Shown piece by piece: positions 23,275-33,619 of a stretch of 64,000 bases of DNA. A model generated the notes under the pieces. That model saw only the letters and a list, made by a program, of their open reading frames with translations, had not been told where the DNA came from and did not search any database. The position numbers were made by a program, and so were the translations under genes. This stretch comes from Isochrysis galbana (lineage: Eukaryota; Haptophyta; Isochrysidales; Isochrysidaceae). The stretch spans positions 1,479,975 through 1,543,974 of the forward strand of contig CM030943.1 in NCBI GenBank assembly GCA_018136815.1. Direction: 5' to 3'. Numbering within the stretch: the stretch's first letter is position 1; every line of letters begins with the position of its first letter.

Positions 23275-24201
23275 TTACACGTCATTAGCGACAATCGCTC
23301 GGATTAGAATTTGATGTACTTCAGAGTATCGCTGGTCTCTTATGCGCGTGATGATTGAACGCAATGGAGTTTGTAGATTGTTAGCCACGTTATTGACGTT
23401 CGCTCCTTGATCGATGAGAAACGCGACACATTGCGCGTGACCACCCATCGCCGCAAGATGAAGAGGAGAATAACCGAGGCGATTTCGAAGATTAATAATT
23501 TCTGTATTGACAAGAAGTTCGACACACGCAAGGTGTCCTTTCTCCGCTGCCATATGCAATGGAGTGTTTTGATATACATACCCTTTAATGTTGACATCAG
23601 CTCCGCGTTCTATGAGAAAACTTACGCAGTCCGCATGGCCTTTCTGCGCCGCAATGTGAAGAGGAGTCTCGCCCCATTTGTTTTGTGCGTTAACATCTGA
23701 CACATCTGTCAGCGTGGCTACAAGTTGGATGTCACCATTCCTTGCTGCATGGTGCAGCGGCGTGTGTTGTGTACAATCTACAACAGTAGCAGTTGCTCCA
23801 TGAGTTAACAAGAGTTGGACCGCTCTGTAGTCCATACGCCTAGTCGCCAAATCTAGCAACGTATCACCGCACGCCCCGTGTGGTTGATTAATACTAGTTG
23901 CATCTTGGAGCGAGTTCAAGACTATCCACAGTGACTTCAAGTTACCTACTAGAATGGCGCGTTTACCATAATCAATGAGGTCTTTATCTAATGCGTCTAC
24001 TGTGAAAGTACTTAGTCGTTCAGAAAGCTTCTCTAATTGATGAAAATTGTCAAGTCTGATTTTTAACCCTTTCGCGATATCCCTCAGACGCGGAGCGGCC
24101 CCAAGTAAAGATACCAGAGTAGCTCCTCCCAATTGTTCTAGTAGATCCGGAACCTCAACTACATCAAGTAGCGACACCTCCGAGTTTTCAGGTGACGACA
24201 T
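23275..24201 (-). CDS. Ankyrin-repeat protein, 308 aa
   Basis: One uninterrupted exon. The N-terminal 100 residues are helical and leucine-rich without a known motif. From about residue 110 to 290 there are about five ankyrin repeats with the consensus cores TPLHHAARNG, TPLHIAAQKGHADCV, TPLHMAAEKGHLACV and SPLHLAAMGGHAQCV. Ankyrin repeats mediate protein binding, and no catalytic domain is attached. Codon use looks clearly less GC-rich than the host genes around it, with many codons ending in A or T. The repeats are well preserved, so it is either recently acquired or under selection. Similar stand-alone ankyrin proteins are common in large DNA viruses and in transposon-rich regions; origin is open. 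The Met at 24201 is the first in frame. Confidence 0.85.
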   Translation of the reverse strand: MSSPENSEVSLLDVVEVPDLLEQLGGATLVSLLGAAPRLRDIAKGLKIRLDNFHQLEKLSERLSTFTVDALDKDLIDYGKRAILVGNLKSLWIVLNSLQDATSINQPHGACGDTLLDLATRRMDYRAVQLLLTHGATATVVDCTQHTPLHHAARNGDIQLVATLTDVSDVNAQNKWGETPLHIAAQKGHADCVSFLIERGADVNIKGYVYQNTPLHMAAEKGHLACVELLVNTEIINLRNRLGYSPLHLAAMGGHAQCVAFLIDQGANVNNVANNLQTPLRSIITRIRDQRYSEVHQILIRAIVANDV

Positions 24202-24602
24202 CGGTCGTGCATATAGTAGTTCAACATTTTTGCGGGAACGCGAGCCGAGCGGCGGCGTACCTGTTCCGCGCGCGCGGTCCTCCGTCGGTGCTGGTGCCGG
24301 CGTTTGCGCACGTGGACGACGAGTCGTGGCGGAGCGCGCACAGCGAGGCCAGCCGGCTGGTGTCGTCGGTGGAGGCGCCGCTGGAGGCGGTGCTGCTGCG
24401 GCTGCACGCGTGGCGGACGCGCGCCTCGACGTGGGTGGAGGCGCTGTCGGCGGCGGGTCTGGTGCGCGTGCTGGAGCTGGTGCTGTGCGAGCGTGCGCTC
24501 CGGCTGCGCGCGGTCGATCAGCGCGTGATGGAGCGGAGCCTGCCGGAGCAGTTCCACCACCTCGGCCTGTCGCGCGGGATCCTCGAGGTGGTCCTCTTTT
24601 GA
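24192..24602 (+). CDS. GC-rich ORF of unknown function, possibly an exon or remnant
   Basis: The frame shows strong G/C preference at third codon positions and a helical, Leu/Arg/Glu-rich product (SVEAPLEAVLLRLHAW, LVRVLELVLCERALRL). This argues for a real or formerly real coding stretch. The first codons overlap the start of the ankyrin gene on the other strand and are probably not used. No domain is recognised. Sequence changes abruptly at about 24230 from balanced composition to very GC-rich, so this may be a junction between an insert and older sequence. Confidence 0.35.
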   Translation: MTTSVVHIVVQHFCGNASRAAAYLFRARGPPSVLVPAFAHVDDESWRSAHSEASRLVSSVEAPLEAVLLRLHAWRTRASTWVEALSAAGLVRVLELVLCERALRLRAVDQRVMERSLPEQFHHLGLSRGILEVVLF

Positions 24603-25599
24603 CGGAACGCGACTTTTCTGAGCTCCTATGGGGGTGGATTGCGACGAGGCACCGGCGCGCGGCTGGCGCGATTGGCGTCGCTGGCGCGGCGGGTTCTGCT
24701 CATTCAGTGTCCTGGCTGGCCCGGACACCGGGCTGATGGCGAAGAAAGCTTTCGCAGCGCGCCCGGGCGCACGCCTAACTCGGGCGCTCCGGGACCCCTC
24801 CGTTGGCGCGCTAGCGAGCGGGACGCGAGGGGGCGATTTGCGATGAGGCGGTGGCGGGCATGGGGGGCAGTAGGAGGCGCTCCTGGCAGCCTACGCGCAT
24901 GGCTGTGGCTGGCCGAGGCACGCTGCGCCGGGGACGCGTCGATTAGCGGCCCGACGCTCGCCCGCGCTCGCGTCGGACGTCGGCCCTCCGCGATAGTGAT
25001 TTCTGGCCAATTTGCGCGTTTTCTGGTTACGCATCGCTGTGGGGGCTACCGTGGGGGGTCTAGGGCCCAAAGGGCACCGGATATGTGCTAGTTACACCTA
25101 TCCGGTCACCATATCCAAAAATCTCGTAATGAATCCTCAATCTTGACTTGGTCAATTTTCACCCTTAGAAGTTAAAATAGTAGGGCGGTCAAACAGGGCT
25201 TTTTAAGTACTAATATGGGGGGGGTGACATTTTTTGACCATTTTCCAAAGTCCACAACAAAACTCCCAGGGGGGCCACCTGCCGCCACGAAAATCTTCGC
25301 CAGAAAATGGTGCGATTCTCCTCCCCCCTCGCCCCTCCCTTGCACACGCCCTGGGGCTCTACCGGTAAAGAACCGCGGCGCCCGCCGCGGGAGTGATAGA
25401 CGTATTTTGAAGCAGAGTATTCATCACACCGGATTCCTTATTGATCCGTCCCACTCGTCGGCCGCCCGAGATTGATCGCCTGCCTGCTGAAGGCAAGACG
25501 TCATCTGCGCAGCCCTCAGCGCACCTCATAGTGCGCGCACACGGCTCCCTAGGCCACACACGTACCCGCCCTGACCACCCCGACCCGCCCCTCGCAGGA
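24603..25599. other. No supported gene
   Basis: GC-rich sequence to about 25020, then a more AT-rich patch (25090-25270). Open frames here are short and lack domain signals. Confidence 0.5.
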
Positions 25600-26577
25600 T
25601 TCGCCCTCGCCCGACGTTGCCACCGACTTCCAGCTTCTCAACGCTGGGGTCATCGACACCTGGCTCACGAGCGCCAGCGTCCAGGCCGTCCTCGCCGCGC
25701 TCCTATGCTCGAGGCAGCAGCTCCACAAGCACATCGCGTACGCATCGGATCAGATGGCCGCAGCCGCGCAGCCGCACAGGTGGCGGCGGAGCGCATCGCC
25801 GTCGCCGAGAGCGTCGCGACGCCGCCTAAGAGCAAGTTTTTCGTCGATGGCCACTATACCGCCGAGATCGACCGCTGCTTTACCAAACTGCTCTTGGCCG
25901 AGGTGCCCCGCCGCCGCGCCCCCATCGTCTTTCGCATCGTCGCCGAATTCCTTGGCATCACGATCCCGCGACGCGAGCGCTTCATCCGCTCATCGAAGGG
26001 CCCGAGCGTGCTCCACTCCCTCTCGTACATCCCGTCGGCGACGCGCGTCAAGGAGCTGGCGTCGGTCGCCGAGAAGCTCAACTCGTTGCAGGTCGGCGAG
26101 TTCATACTGGAGCACATGGAGTCGGAGGAGACGAGCCTCTGCCATGCCGGCGATGGCGCGGAGTCCAAGCAGATCGACTACATTGGCGACGTCGTGGCTC
26201 GACGCGTCGACGGAAAACTCGAGGTCCGCGCGCTCAGCCTGAAGGCGCTGCAGGGTAAGACAGCCAAGGCGCAGGCGGACTCTTACGAGGCGGTCATGGC
26301 CGAGATCGCCAACCTTATTATGCTGAAGGCTGGCGTCATCGACGAGCGCGCGGCGAAGATTTTGGCCTCCTTCCGGCCGACATGCACCGCGAGCGACCGC
26401 AACGCCACCGCGCGCAAGGCGGAGCGCAACATCCGCGACGGCTCTTCTTCTACCGTCATAAAATCTGCCCTCCGTCGCCCTGCCAAGAGCCACTTCCTCC
26501 GCCTTCCTGCTAGCTTCCTTGCGAGTGCCTTTCGCCCCGGTTTCCCGCTTGTCTCGAAATCGATTGCACCGCATTAA
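25600..26577 (+). pseudogene. Transposase-like ORF with frameshift
   Basis: Two plus-strand frames with host-like GC3 bias form one broken gene. From 25600 one frame reads DSPSPDVATDFQLLNAG and continues to about 25770. There the sense passes to another frame that runs to 26577. The second part contains FFVDGHYTAEIDRCF and later a segment around HAGDGAESKQ, followed by strands and LKALQGKTAKAQADSYE. That layout resembles the first Asp-bearing strand of an RNase H-fold DDE transposase. The comparison is by pattern only. Downstream Asp/Glu motifs were not found, so the element is probably truncated. It could instead be a host gene with an unrecognised intron at 25770. Confidence 0.4.
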
Positions 26578-27033
26578 GACCAAGCTTAGAGGGGAAACTC
26601 CCAGTCTAGTTCCGTTACCACCAAAACTCTCGTTCATCTCGTCGGGCCCTCGAGCCATCTCGTAACAATCCAAGCCGTGCGGCTTTGACTCTCAACAATC
26701 TGCCGCCCAAAGCACCTCTGTGGTGCCTGAACTCCACTAGAGCACTAGAACGGCGGAGTGGGTTAGGACGCTTGCACTTATTTGCGCCTTGGTAGCGCGC
26801 GAGCTGGCGCAAACTAAAATATTTAATTACATACTCATCATCTCGCCGACCGAAAGACAACGAAGATCGAGGCGGGATACGGGATGTGTATGGAAGCGGT
26901 CAAAAGAGGGCCAAAACAGCCATATCTCGGAAGGTGAAGGGTGTACCAGGTTTATGCACACAGGGCATAAAGGCCGCGGAGGAACAGGGCGCATCAACGG
27001 CTATTACACAGCATACAACGTGTCACCATTTTG

Positions 27034-28870
27034 TCACTGCAGCATGTCCCACCCCTTGGGCCCGCCAACTTTGAACGGCTTGACCTTAACCGGTGCGCTG
27101 CGTGCCGGGGCTCGCTCGCCATCGCCAGCCGCTTTGGCCCGACGATCGGGCACACCATGTTCGCGTGGATACGACCTGGTTGGAGCTCGCGTGACCGGGG
27201 GGAGTGATGGCGTTGCACTTCGAGAGAGGGAACGCGACGAGTCGGCGCCCGCATCTACTGTAGCTTCGCCACCACCTGTGCTGTATTGCGAGTCAGGTGT
27301 TGAAGTTCGTGACACAAGTCGGGGTGGTAATACCGGCATCGATAGCGAGGGCGCGAGCGGGCCAGACGGCGCCTGCAACTCGCAGTCTGCTGCAGCCAAA
27401 CTTGTGGTTGTGGACATTGACAGAGAGCACAGCTGGGCTGAGGTCGACGTCGTAAATGCGAGCTGAGACTGCGGTGGAATCGTAGATGCATTACGAGGGC
27501 TGGGAGATACGCCTCTCTGTGCTTCTCGCGCCCTTTGTACACTCGACTGGACGCTGACATCAAAGTCACTAGTTGGTGCAAGGCGTGCGTGGTGATAGCC
27601 ATTAACGAGCTTCTCGCTCTGCCTTGGTGTTCGAGTCGTTTCAAGTTCAGCTTGAGCATCTGCGTACGCTTTCCCACTCAAATGTGGAGCGACCTCCGTA
27701 TCCGTACTCCGCCGGTCTCCAGTCGCTGGCCGGGAGGATCCCATGCTTGAATGAGGTCGTGGCCCAGCACGTGAGTCTGGGCGTGAGATAGCACCCGATC
27801 CTGTGATCAAGATACTCGCAGTTCTAGGACTGCACGATGATTCCGCCGACCATTCTGGCACAACTAGTGCGAGCTCTGGCGCTGAGTTGCATGCGTTCGC
27901 GTGTGCAGAAGATGGCACTGCGGATTGCTCGGGAGATGGAGTGGACGAGTGTGCACTTTCTGTCGCAGCCTGCTTAGTCAGTGCTTGCTCCAATTCTGCA
28001 AATGCCGCTTGTTGAGCAGCGCGTGTGGCACGCAAACGCTCTACATCGCCGACGATCGATCGCGGGGGAGAGCGCTCCTCAGCCTCCGGTTCTCCGGCTG
28101 CTCTCTCAAAGCTGTCAAGGGAACCTGCTTCCTCGTCATCCGGTGGTGGCCACGTGGACATATCATCAAAGTTTATGAGTGCCAGATCTCCCAGTTCATC
28201 GCGAGCCTCTAGTGATCCATATGTCCCTACTAGGCGAGCAAAGAAGAGCCGTCTTCGCATTGGCCTAGGATGTGCGAGCAGCGATTCGTCTCGCAGGGCA
28301 TCGCCATGCTTCCACGCTTCCGCTCGCGATTGCTCGTCCTCGAGCACCTGCATGGATCCAGCCAGGGAGTGAAGCATGAGGACAAGCAAGTCAGCCTACC
28401 GGCAGGATCAACGTGGTGCATGAGAGCTTCACCTCCTCATCTAGCTCCTCATCGGGTAGACTGGCATAGCGCTCGAAGGAGGCGCGAGCAAATGACCCTG
28501 GCGCACACTGCATCACGATGGGCGTGAGGAGCGTGAAGGCGTCGGCCTGCACAGAAAGGTGAATCATGCCGAGCACGAGCCGGAGCTCCGGCGGCATGGC
28601 TCCCTTTGCCGAGAGGGCGAGCACGAGCCGGTCGTCGGGCAGGCTGGTGAGGAAGGCTTCAAGCGCATCCCCTGCCGGGTGCATCCCTCCCGTGCGCCGA
28701 GCCGCGCTGCGCACAGGCGCGCCGCCTATCTCTTTCTTGAGGCGAAGAGTCGCGGCAGATCGCGAGGTCGACATCTGCTTCACTGCATTGAGCCCGCCGC
28801 CAGAGACAGGCGGAGTGCGACGCGGCTCCGTGGGAGGCCACACTTCCCCTGCTCTCGTCTTGCCAAACAT
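27034..28870 (-). CDS. Ser/Pro-rich protein of unknown function, two exons
   Basis: Exon 1 is 28870-28400 and exon 2 is 28347-27034, joined in phase 0 across a 52-bp GT-AG intron, giving 594 aa. The first 250 residues are ordered: helical segments such as ALEAFLTSLPDDRLVLALSA, LRLVLGMIHLSVQADAFTLL and MRRRLFFARLVGTYGSLEAR suggest an alpha-solenoid-like or helical-bundle domain. The rest is low-complexity Ser/Pro/Thr and probably disordered. It ends in a basic patch and a neat motif, VKVKPFKVGGPKGWDMLQ, that looks like a conserved binding tag. No signal peptide or membrane segment is seen. I do not recognise the family. A (GA)n tract lies just upstream of the start. Confidence 0.8.
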
Positions 28871-28906
28871 GCTCGTGCAGCCGCGGAGAGTTGGGGGGGG
28901 GGGGGG

Positions 28907-28907
<1 letters not shown>

Positions 28908-29001
<94 letters not shown>
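28908..29001 (+). repeat. (GA)n microsatellite
   Basis: About 94 bp of almost perfect GA repeat preceded by a G-run (28891-28904). It lies about 40 bp upstream of the start of the 28870 minus-strand gene, where it reads as (CT)n. The region 29002-29440 has CT-rich sequence and G-runs but no supported gene. Confidence 0.95.
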
Positions 29002-29002
<1 letters not shown>

Positions 29003-29576
29003 CAGAGAGAGAGGCAGAGCTGTCGCGCAGCGCGGTCACAACGTTTACCCCCTGTCTCTCCCCGCCTCTCCCCCCCCCTCCTCTCCTCGTCCAACCTCTC
29101 TCTCTCTACTCTATTACTCCTACTCCCTCCCCCCCTTTGTTTTCATCTTCTGCTCCTCCTCGTCTTCACTCTTCCCCTTCAATTTCTTCGCCTCTTCTTT
29201 CTTTTCTTGTCATTCAACCCGACTACTTTACTCTATCTCAGGAGCTACTCTAGAAGTATAACCTCAAATACAGTAAAGGGCAGGCGGACAGAATACCGGG
29301 GGGAGGGGAGCAGGGGCTGAGGGTCGGCGGCCGCAGGTGGGGGGGGGGGGCGCCAAACAGATCGGCCAGGGATCGGGACTTCGGTACAGTTAAAGATACA
29401 CCCCAAACGTAATAAGTGTAGACTTTGCGGGGGGGGGGGGATGCTATATGACCTCTTCAAATCATGTAGAGAAGAGAAGAGTAGAGGCGAGTATCTTTAC
29501 TTCCCTGCCCTGCACGCATGGTGTTTCCTGCGGGCACGACCCACTCATCCTCATCTCTCTTCTGTCTCTTTCCCTC

Positions 29577-29880
29577 TCTTCTTCCTCTCTCTCCTCTCTC
29601 CTCTCTCCTCTCTCCTCTCTCCTCTCTCCTCTCTCCTCTCTCCTCTCTCCTCTCTCCTCTCTCCTCTCTCCTCTCTCCTCTCTCCTCTCTCCTCTCTCCT
29701 CTCTCCTCTCTCCTCTCTCCTCTCTCCTCTCTCCTCTCTCCTCTCTCCTCTCTCCTCTCTCCTCTCTCCTCTCTCCTCTCTCCTCTCTCCTCTCTCCTCT
29801 CTCTTCTCTCCTATCTCTCCTCTCTTTCTCTCGCTCGCTCTCGCTCGCTCTCGCTCGCTCTCGCTCGCTCTCGCTCGCTC
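29577..29880 (+). repeat. 7-bp (CTCTCTC)n minisatellite and CTCGCTCGCT array
   Basis: From 29584 to about 29800 the 7-bp unit CTCTCTC repeats about 30 times. Then (CTCGCTCGCT)n repeats to 29880, followed by a G-run. It ends about 50 bp before the ATG of the barbiturase-type gene and so lies in its promoter or 5' leader. The frame through it (SLLSPLS repeats) is an artefact. Confidence 0.95.
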
Positions 29881-29929
29881 TAGCTCTCGCGGGGGGGGGG
29901 GGGGGACGGACGGGGTCGTCCCGCCGCCA

Positions 29930-31120
29930 ATGGGGGCCTCCTCTCCACTTCTCTTCTCTCGCCGCACCGTGCTGCTGTTGCGCGGCCGGTCAGCGAGGGC
30001 GCGGCTGCTTTCTAAGCAGAGCCGCGCCATCGGCCTCGTGCAATCCTTTAGCTGCTCAGGCCCTGGCGATGTGAGAGCACTCGAGGAGTGGATGAGGGCA
30101 CACCCGGCTGCTCATGTGAGGGCCATCCTCGGCAAGACAGAGGGGAACGGGTGCGTCAACGATTTTTCGCGCGGGTGGGCGGCAGAATCGGTGCGAGCCG
30201 TCGTCGAGCGCACATCGTCGCGCCACGACAGCCCACCTGTTGCTATCATGAGCGGCGGAACAGAGGGAGTTCTGGAGCCGCATTTCCTGCTCTTTGCTGA
30301 GCTGCCGCCAGTGAGTGAAAGCGAGCGCAAGGCGCCCGAGAGCGAGGCTGTCGTAGAGTCGGAGCGGCTAGTCATTGGGACCGCCGTCACTCGCAACTTT
30401 GCGCCCGAGGAGATCGGCACCATGGCACAGGTGCACGAGACTCGCGATGCAGTACTCCGAGCATGCGAGGCAGCAGGGCTCGAGCCACAACAGGCGCACT
30501 TTGCGCAGATCAAGACGCCGTTGCTGACATCTGACAGGATCGCATCTGCCGCCGGCGAGTGTCAGACAGCAGATACTTACCATTCGATGGCTCTGAGCCG
30601 CGCGGCAAGCGCCTTGGGAGTCGCGCTCGCCACGGAGGAGGTGACGGGGGTGACCACACCGGAGATTGGCGTCAATTTTGACAAGTTCTCGTCGATTGCG
30701 TCGACCTCTGCTGGTGTAGAGACGATGCGAAACGAGGTGATGGTGCTGGGCAACTCGGCCGCTGCCTCCAATGGGCATCTGCGGGTGGAGTCATGCGTAA
30801 TGGCCGATGCGTTGGACGTGGCGTCCATCCACGGTTTGTTTGCGAAAGCAGGTTTGCAAATGGAGCACGGGCAGCTCAACCCCAAATCCCGGGATCGATT
30901 GGTGGCGCTTCTCTGCAAGGCAGATCCCGTGGGAATGTTGCGTGGGAGGCGGACGACAATGCTCACGGATTCTGACTTGCAGGCAACCCGCCATGCCCGC
31001 GCGGCTGTCGGTGGACTGCTTGCCGGCGCAGTGGGCCACGCTCGGCTCTTCGTCTCCGGTGGTGCGGAACACCAAGGTCCGGATGGCGGGGGCCCCGTTT
31101 TGCTCATCTACCGTGCCTGA
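29930..31120 (+). CDS. Barbiturase / cyanuric acid hydrolase-family ring-opening amidohydrolase
   Basis: Single exon, 396 aa, full length for the AtzD/TrzD/barbiturase family. These enzymes hydrolyse the ring of barbiturate (oxidative uracil breakdown) or cyanuric acid. They have three similar domains, each giving one Lys-Ser pair to a central active site. All three pairs are present: K69 (LGKTEGNGCVNDF) with S108 (MSGGTEG), K195 (AQIKTPLLT) with S276 (LGNSAAASN), and K330 (LLCKADP) with S376 (VSGGAEHQGPDGGG). RGRRTTMLTDSDLQATRHAR is also typical. The N-terminal 35 residues are rich in Arg, Ser and Leu with no acidic residue, as in mitochondrial or plastid targeting peptides. The Met at 29930 is preferred because the upstream frame is simple repeat. 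Sequence alone cannot say which substrate is used. Confidence 0.92.
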   Translation: MGASSPLLFSRRTVLLLRGRSARARLLSKQSRAIGLVQSFSCSGPGDVRALEEWMRAHPAAHVRAILGKTEGNGCVNDFSRGWAAESVRAVVERTSSRHDSPPVAIMSGGTEGVLEPHFLLFAELPPVSESERKAPESEAVVESERLVIGTAVTRNFAPEEIGTMAQVHETRDAVLRACEAAGLEPQQAHFAQIKTPLLTSDRIASAAGECQTADTYHSMALSRAASALGVALATEEVTGVTTPEIGVNFDKFSSIASTSAGVETMRNEVMVLGNSAAASNGHLRVESCVMADALDVASIHGLFAKAGLQMEHGQLNPKSRDRLVALLCKADPVGMLRGRRTTMLTDSDLQATRHARAAVGGLLAGAVGHARLFVSGGAEHQGPDGGGPVLLIYRA

Positions 31121-31320
31121 TCTCAAAGCCTTTCGAGACGTAATGTACGAAGCTGTGGGATCAAACGAGGCTTATGACAGGCGAATGGTCGCTCGATGCA
31201 GTGATCTGAAGATGAAATCATGCTATGGTGCCTAGCACGGGTTGCGCTTGTGCGATCCACTGCTCGCAGTGCCAACGTCGGAGGGAAGGTCTTTCTCCCC
31301 ATGAAACGTTCTCTCCTAGT

Positions 31321-31368
31321 CCCTAGCGATGAGAAAACAAACATCTGAAGATTCCCTAGCGATGAGAA
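31321..31368 (-). mobile_element. 18-bp LINE micro-insertion with 15-bp target duplication
   Basis: CCCTAGCGATGAGAA occurs at 31321-31335 and again at 31354-31368. Between them lie 18 bp whose reverse complement is AATCTTCAGATGTTTGTT. That matches the extreme 3' end of the LINE at 46254 (AATCTTCAGATGTTTATTTT). This is an extremely 5'-truncated insertion. Confidence 0.8.
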
Positions 31369-31834
31369 TGTATGCATAACTCATCCAACTAAGTTTATAC
31401 TTGGTTGCGATGGAGCGCGCCGCTGCGACTCCCCTCTCCTTCGGCCCCTCCCCCAAGGGCGCCCCCCCAGTACCCATGGAGCAGTGACGAATTGTGATGG
31501 CCCATAGGGCCTGAGGGCAATGAGGAAGGGGCCAAGCCGGCGGTAGGCGCGGCGGAGGAGACGACTTCGGAGACTGAAGCCCGTCAGCAGGGGAAGGTAG
31601 GCAGGCGGGCTTGAGCGAGGGCAAGGACGGCGGCGAGAGCGACATCGAGCGAGCGGCGAGAGGCGAGGGCGAGTGTGAGGAGTGTTGTGGTGGCAGGGAC
31701 TGGCGAGAGAAGGAGGGATTGTAGGGTATGAGAGTGTTACGAGAGCGAGAGCGACAAGAGCGAGAGCGACGGTTGACGACTGACGACAGGACGACGGACA
31801 GAGACGAGCATCGGCGGCAGGTGTTCTCCCTGCC

Positions 31835-32293
31835 TCACAGCGTCGAAAGACGAGTCGGGAACCTGCCGTTTGGGGCGGCAAAGGCATTGTAGGTACGGGC
31901 TCGGTCGACCTGCGCAGCCAACAGCTCGGTGGTCACGACCGAGGGGCCGGCTCCCGTGTCCGCAAGAGTCTTGTTGACGGCGAGAGCGGAATCGACGATA
32001 TAACGAGTAGGGCCCGTAGCGGATTGACAGCAAACGATAAGATCGCGAACATATAGGCAGTGACGGGGGTAGAGGCTAGGCGGCGTGTCGGAGACAAGCC
32101 TCGCCGGTACCTCCCTGGTCACAGAAGCGACAACAGCAGGAAGGCCGAGAGCAAGCGCAAAACCCGAGGGAATGAAAGCGGCGTGCCGCTGTCGCTCTCG
32201 TCGGCCTTGACGCAGGCGTCGAATCGCTCGTTGATTTCGTGCGTGAAGGCTGGAAACTTGAAGACGTTGGCTGCCGTCACCGTCGGACATCAT
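31835..32293 (-). pseudogene. Ty3-like retropepsin fragment, antisense in copy D
   Basis: The minus strand encodes NKTLADTGAGPSVVTTELL, the Asp-Thr-Gly-Ala active-site loop of a retroviral-type aspartic protease, preceded by a beta-hairpin (GPTRYIVDSALAV). The frame ends at the border of the shared block. Only the N-terminal half of a protease is present. Confidence 0.65.
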
Positions 32294-32309
32294 AAGCGAC
32301 TTCTACAAA

Positions 32310-32579
32310 GTGGAATTCAAAAACCACACCTTCCACCACGTACCGGTTATCGAAAGAGTCCTAAGCAGGTTCACGGCCCTCGTCAGAGGTCGGGAACCTC
32401 CGGACAATTTCTTAACCGCACGCACGCGCAAGGCCTCCCTGGGAAGGAAGCCGAAAATCAAATCTCCTCACGATCACAGCGCCCCTGTCTTCTTAGATAA
32501 TAACAAAGGCGCCCTAGTCATGAGCACGAATCTATCTCTGGTAGCGGAAGCCCTCAACATAGCAGAGCGACTAGCCTAA
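32310..32579 (+). CDS. C-terminal part of a family 1 ORF
   Basis: The frame contains RTRKASLGRKPK, SAPVFLDNNKGALV and LVAEALNIAERLA before the stop. The same pattern closes the minus-strand ORF at 17616 (RTRKAAQGRKPK, STPVF, LVAKALGLAEKLA), and a looser version closes the ORF at 45520-45672. Three copies ending about 150-300 bp before the 3' end suggest one element-encoded protein. Function is unknown. Confidence 0.5.
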   Translation: MEFKNHTFHHVPVIERVLSRFTALVRGREPPDNFLTARTRKASLGRKPKIKSPHDHSAPVFLDNNKGALVMSTNLSLVAEALNIAERLA

Positions 32580-33619
32580 CCAAGCGACCCCGCGCCGCGA
32601 GCCGCCCACCATCCGATAGTAGGCCCTAGACACACTGACCACAGCTGCCTGACACCCAGCACAAGGAGCAAACACACAACAGCCGGTAGCCCGATGGCAT
32701 AGGAGGAAGGCGCGAAACAGGCCATCGTGAATCGGTACACACCGTCTGCCACTGGAGACCCACGGCACCCAGGCCCTAGGTAGAGCACGAGGGGACGAGC
32801 CGCAAGGCAGGTGTAGGGGGAGTGAAGGGAAGCGGGCGAGGCTGCGAAGATACTGTGCAGGGTCGCGCGCGGCGAGAGTATTAAGAAGTTTTTTTTTAAT
32901 GTCGTTCTGCTGGCAGGCGACCAAGTCGCTTGGCTGATCCTGGGTGACGAGTGACGAGGTCCGTGATGCGTGAGAGGAGAGAGGAGAGAGGATGGCCTTC
33001 TGGTCCTGCATCAAGAGATTGAGATTGCCAGCTGCTCGGCACACTTGCACCATGGGACTCGTTTCACCGTGGCACGCGCGGTGGAAACATGTATATATAC
33101 GCGCTTCCAAACGGGGGTATCGTGCCCACGCGGCCCGAGGCTCCAAGGAGCTCTCAGCGCAATGGCGTTCAACCTTAGCTCTAACCAATAAAAGCAACCT
33201 CAAGCACAGAGTTAGCCTACGATTCGCGTCGCCCCAGATACCCTGAAGGAGCGGCACACACGTATAACGTGAAACAAGGGCTGCGAGCAGCAGACGGAGG
33301 CGTTCAGCAGTCGGGCGCAGTGTCGGGGCGCTGTTGAGGCCCTATATATAAAGTATTATTGCGGCGTGCAAAAACCCTCGTTTACCGCGTCCGTATTTGT
33401 CCCCCTCGAAAACGACTCATGCTCCTAAGAGTAAAGAAGAACAACAGCGGAAGGAAGAGAAGAGGGAAATTGAGCTGGAGCCCCTTACCCACTACCCACC
33501 CACCACACCCCAGATTTTATTAGGTATCTAGTGTTGTACTCGTAAGAGTAGTGTGGCTCGGTCGGCACGGCCACACGCCACTTCTGTCTACAATCTTCTA
33601 TATCTCCCTGTGCTTTCCT

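Larger units (their letters stand above)
31387..32898 (+). mobile_element. Retroposon family 1, copy D (1.5 kb)
   Basis: It runs from the 5' end AACTAAGTTTATACTTGGTT through a short leader ORF at 31410 (MERAAATPLSFGP, stopping after PVPMEQ) and the shared block 31497-31806. An antisense protease fragment and a sense ORF end (stop at 32579) follow, then the 3' region (TAGAGCACGAGGGG) to GAGTATTAAGAAG and a T-run ending at 32898. No convincing target duplication was found. Coding parts are broken, so this copy is not autonomous. Confidence 0.7.

Noticed and set aside
29584..29800. Possible telomere-like array because the unit is 7 bp
   Set aside because: The unit CTCTCTC is not the TTTAGGG/CCCTAAA type, lies internally and directly precedes a gene.
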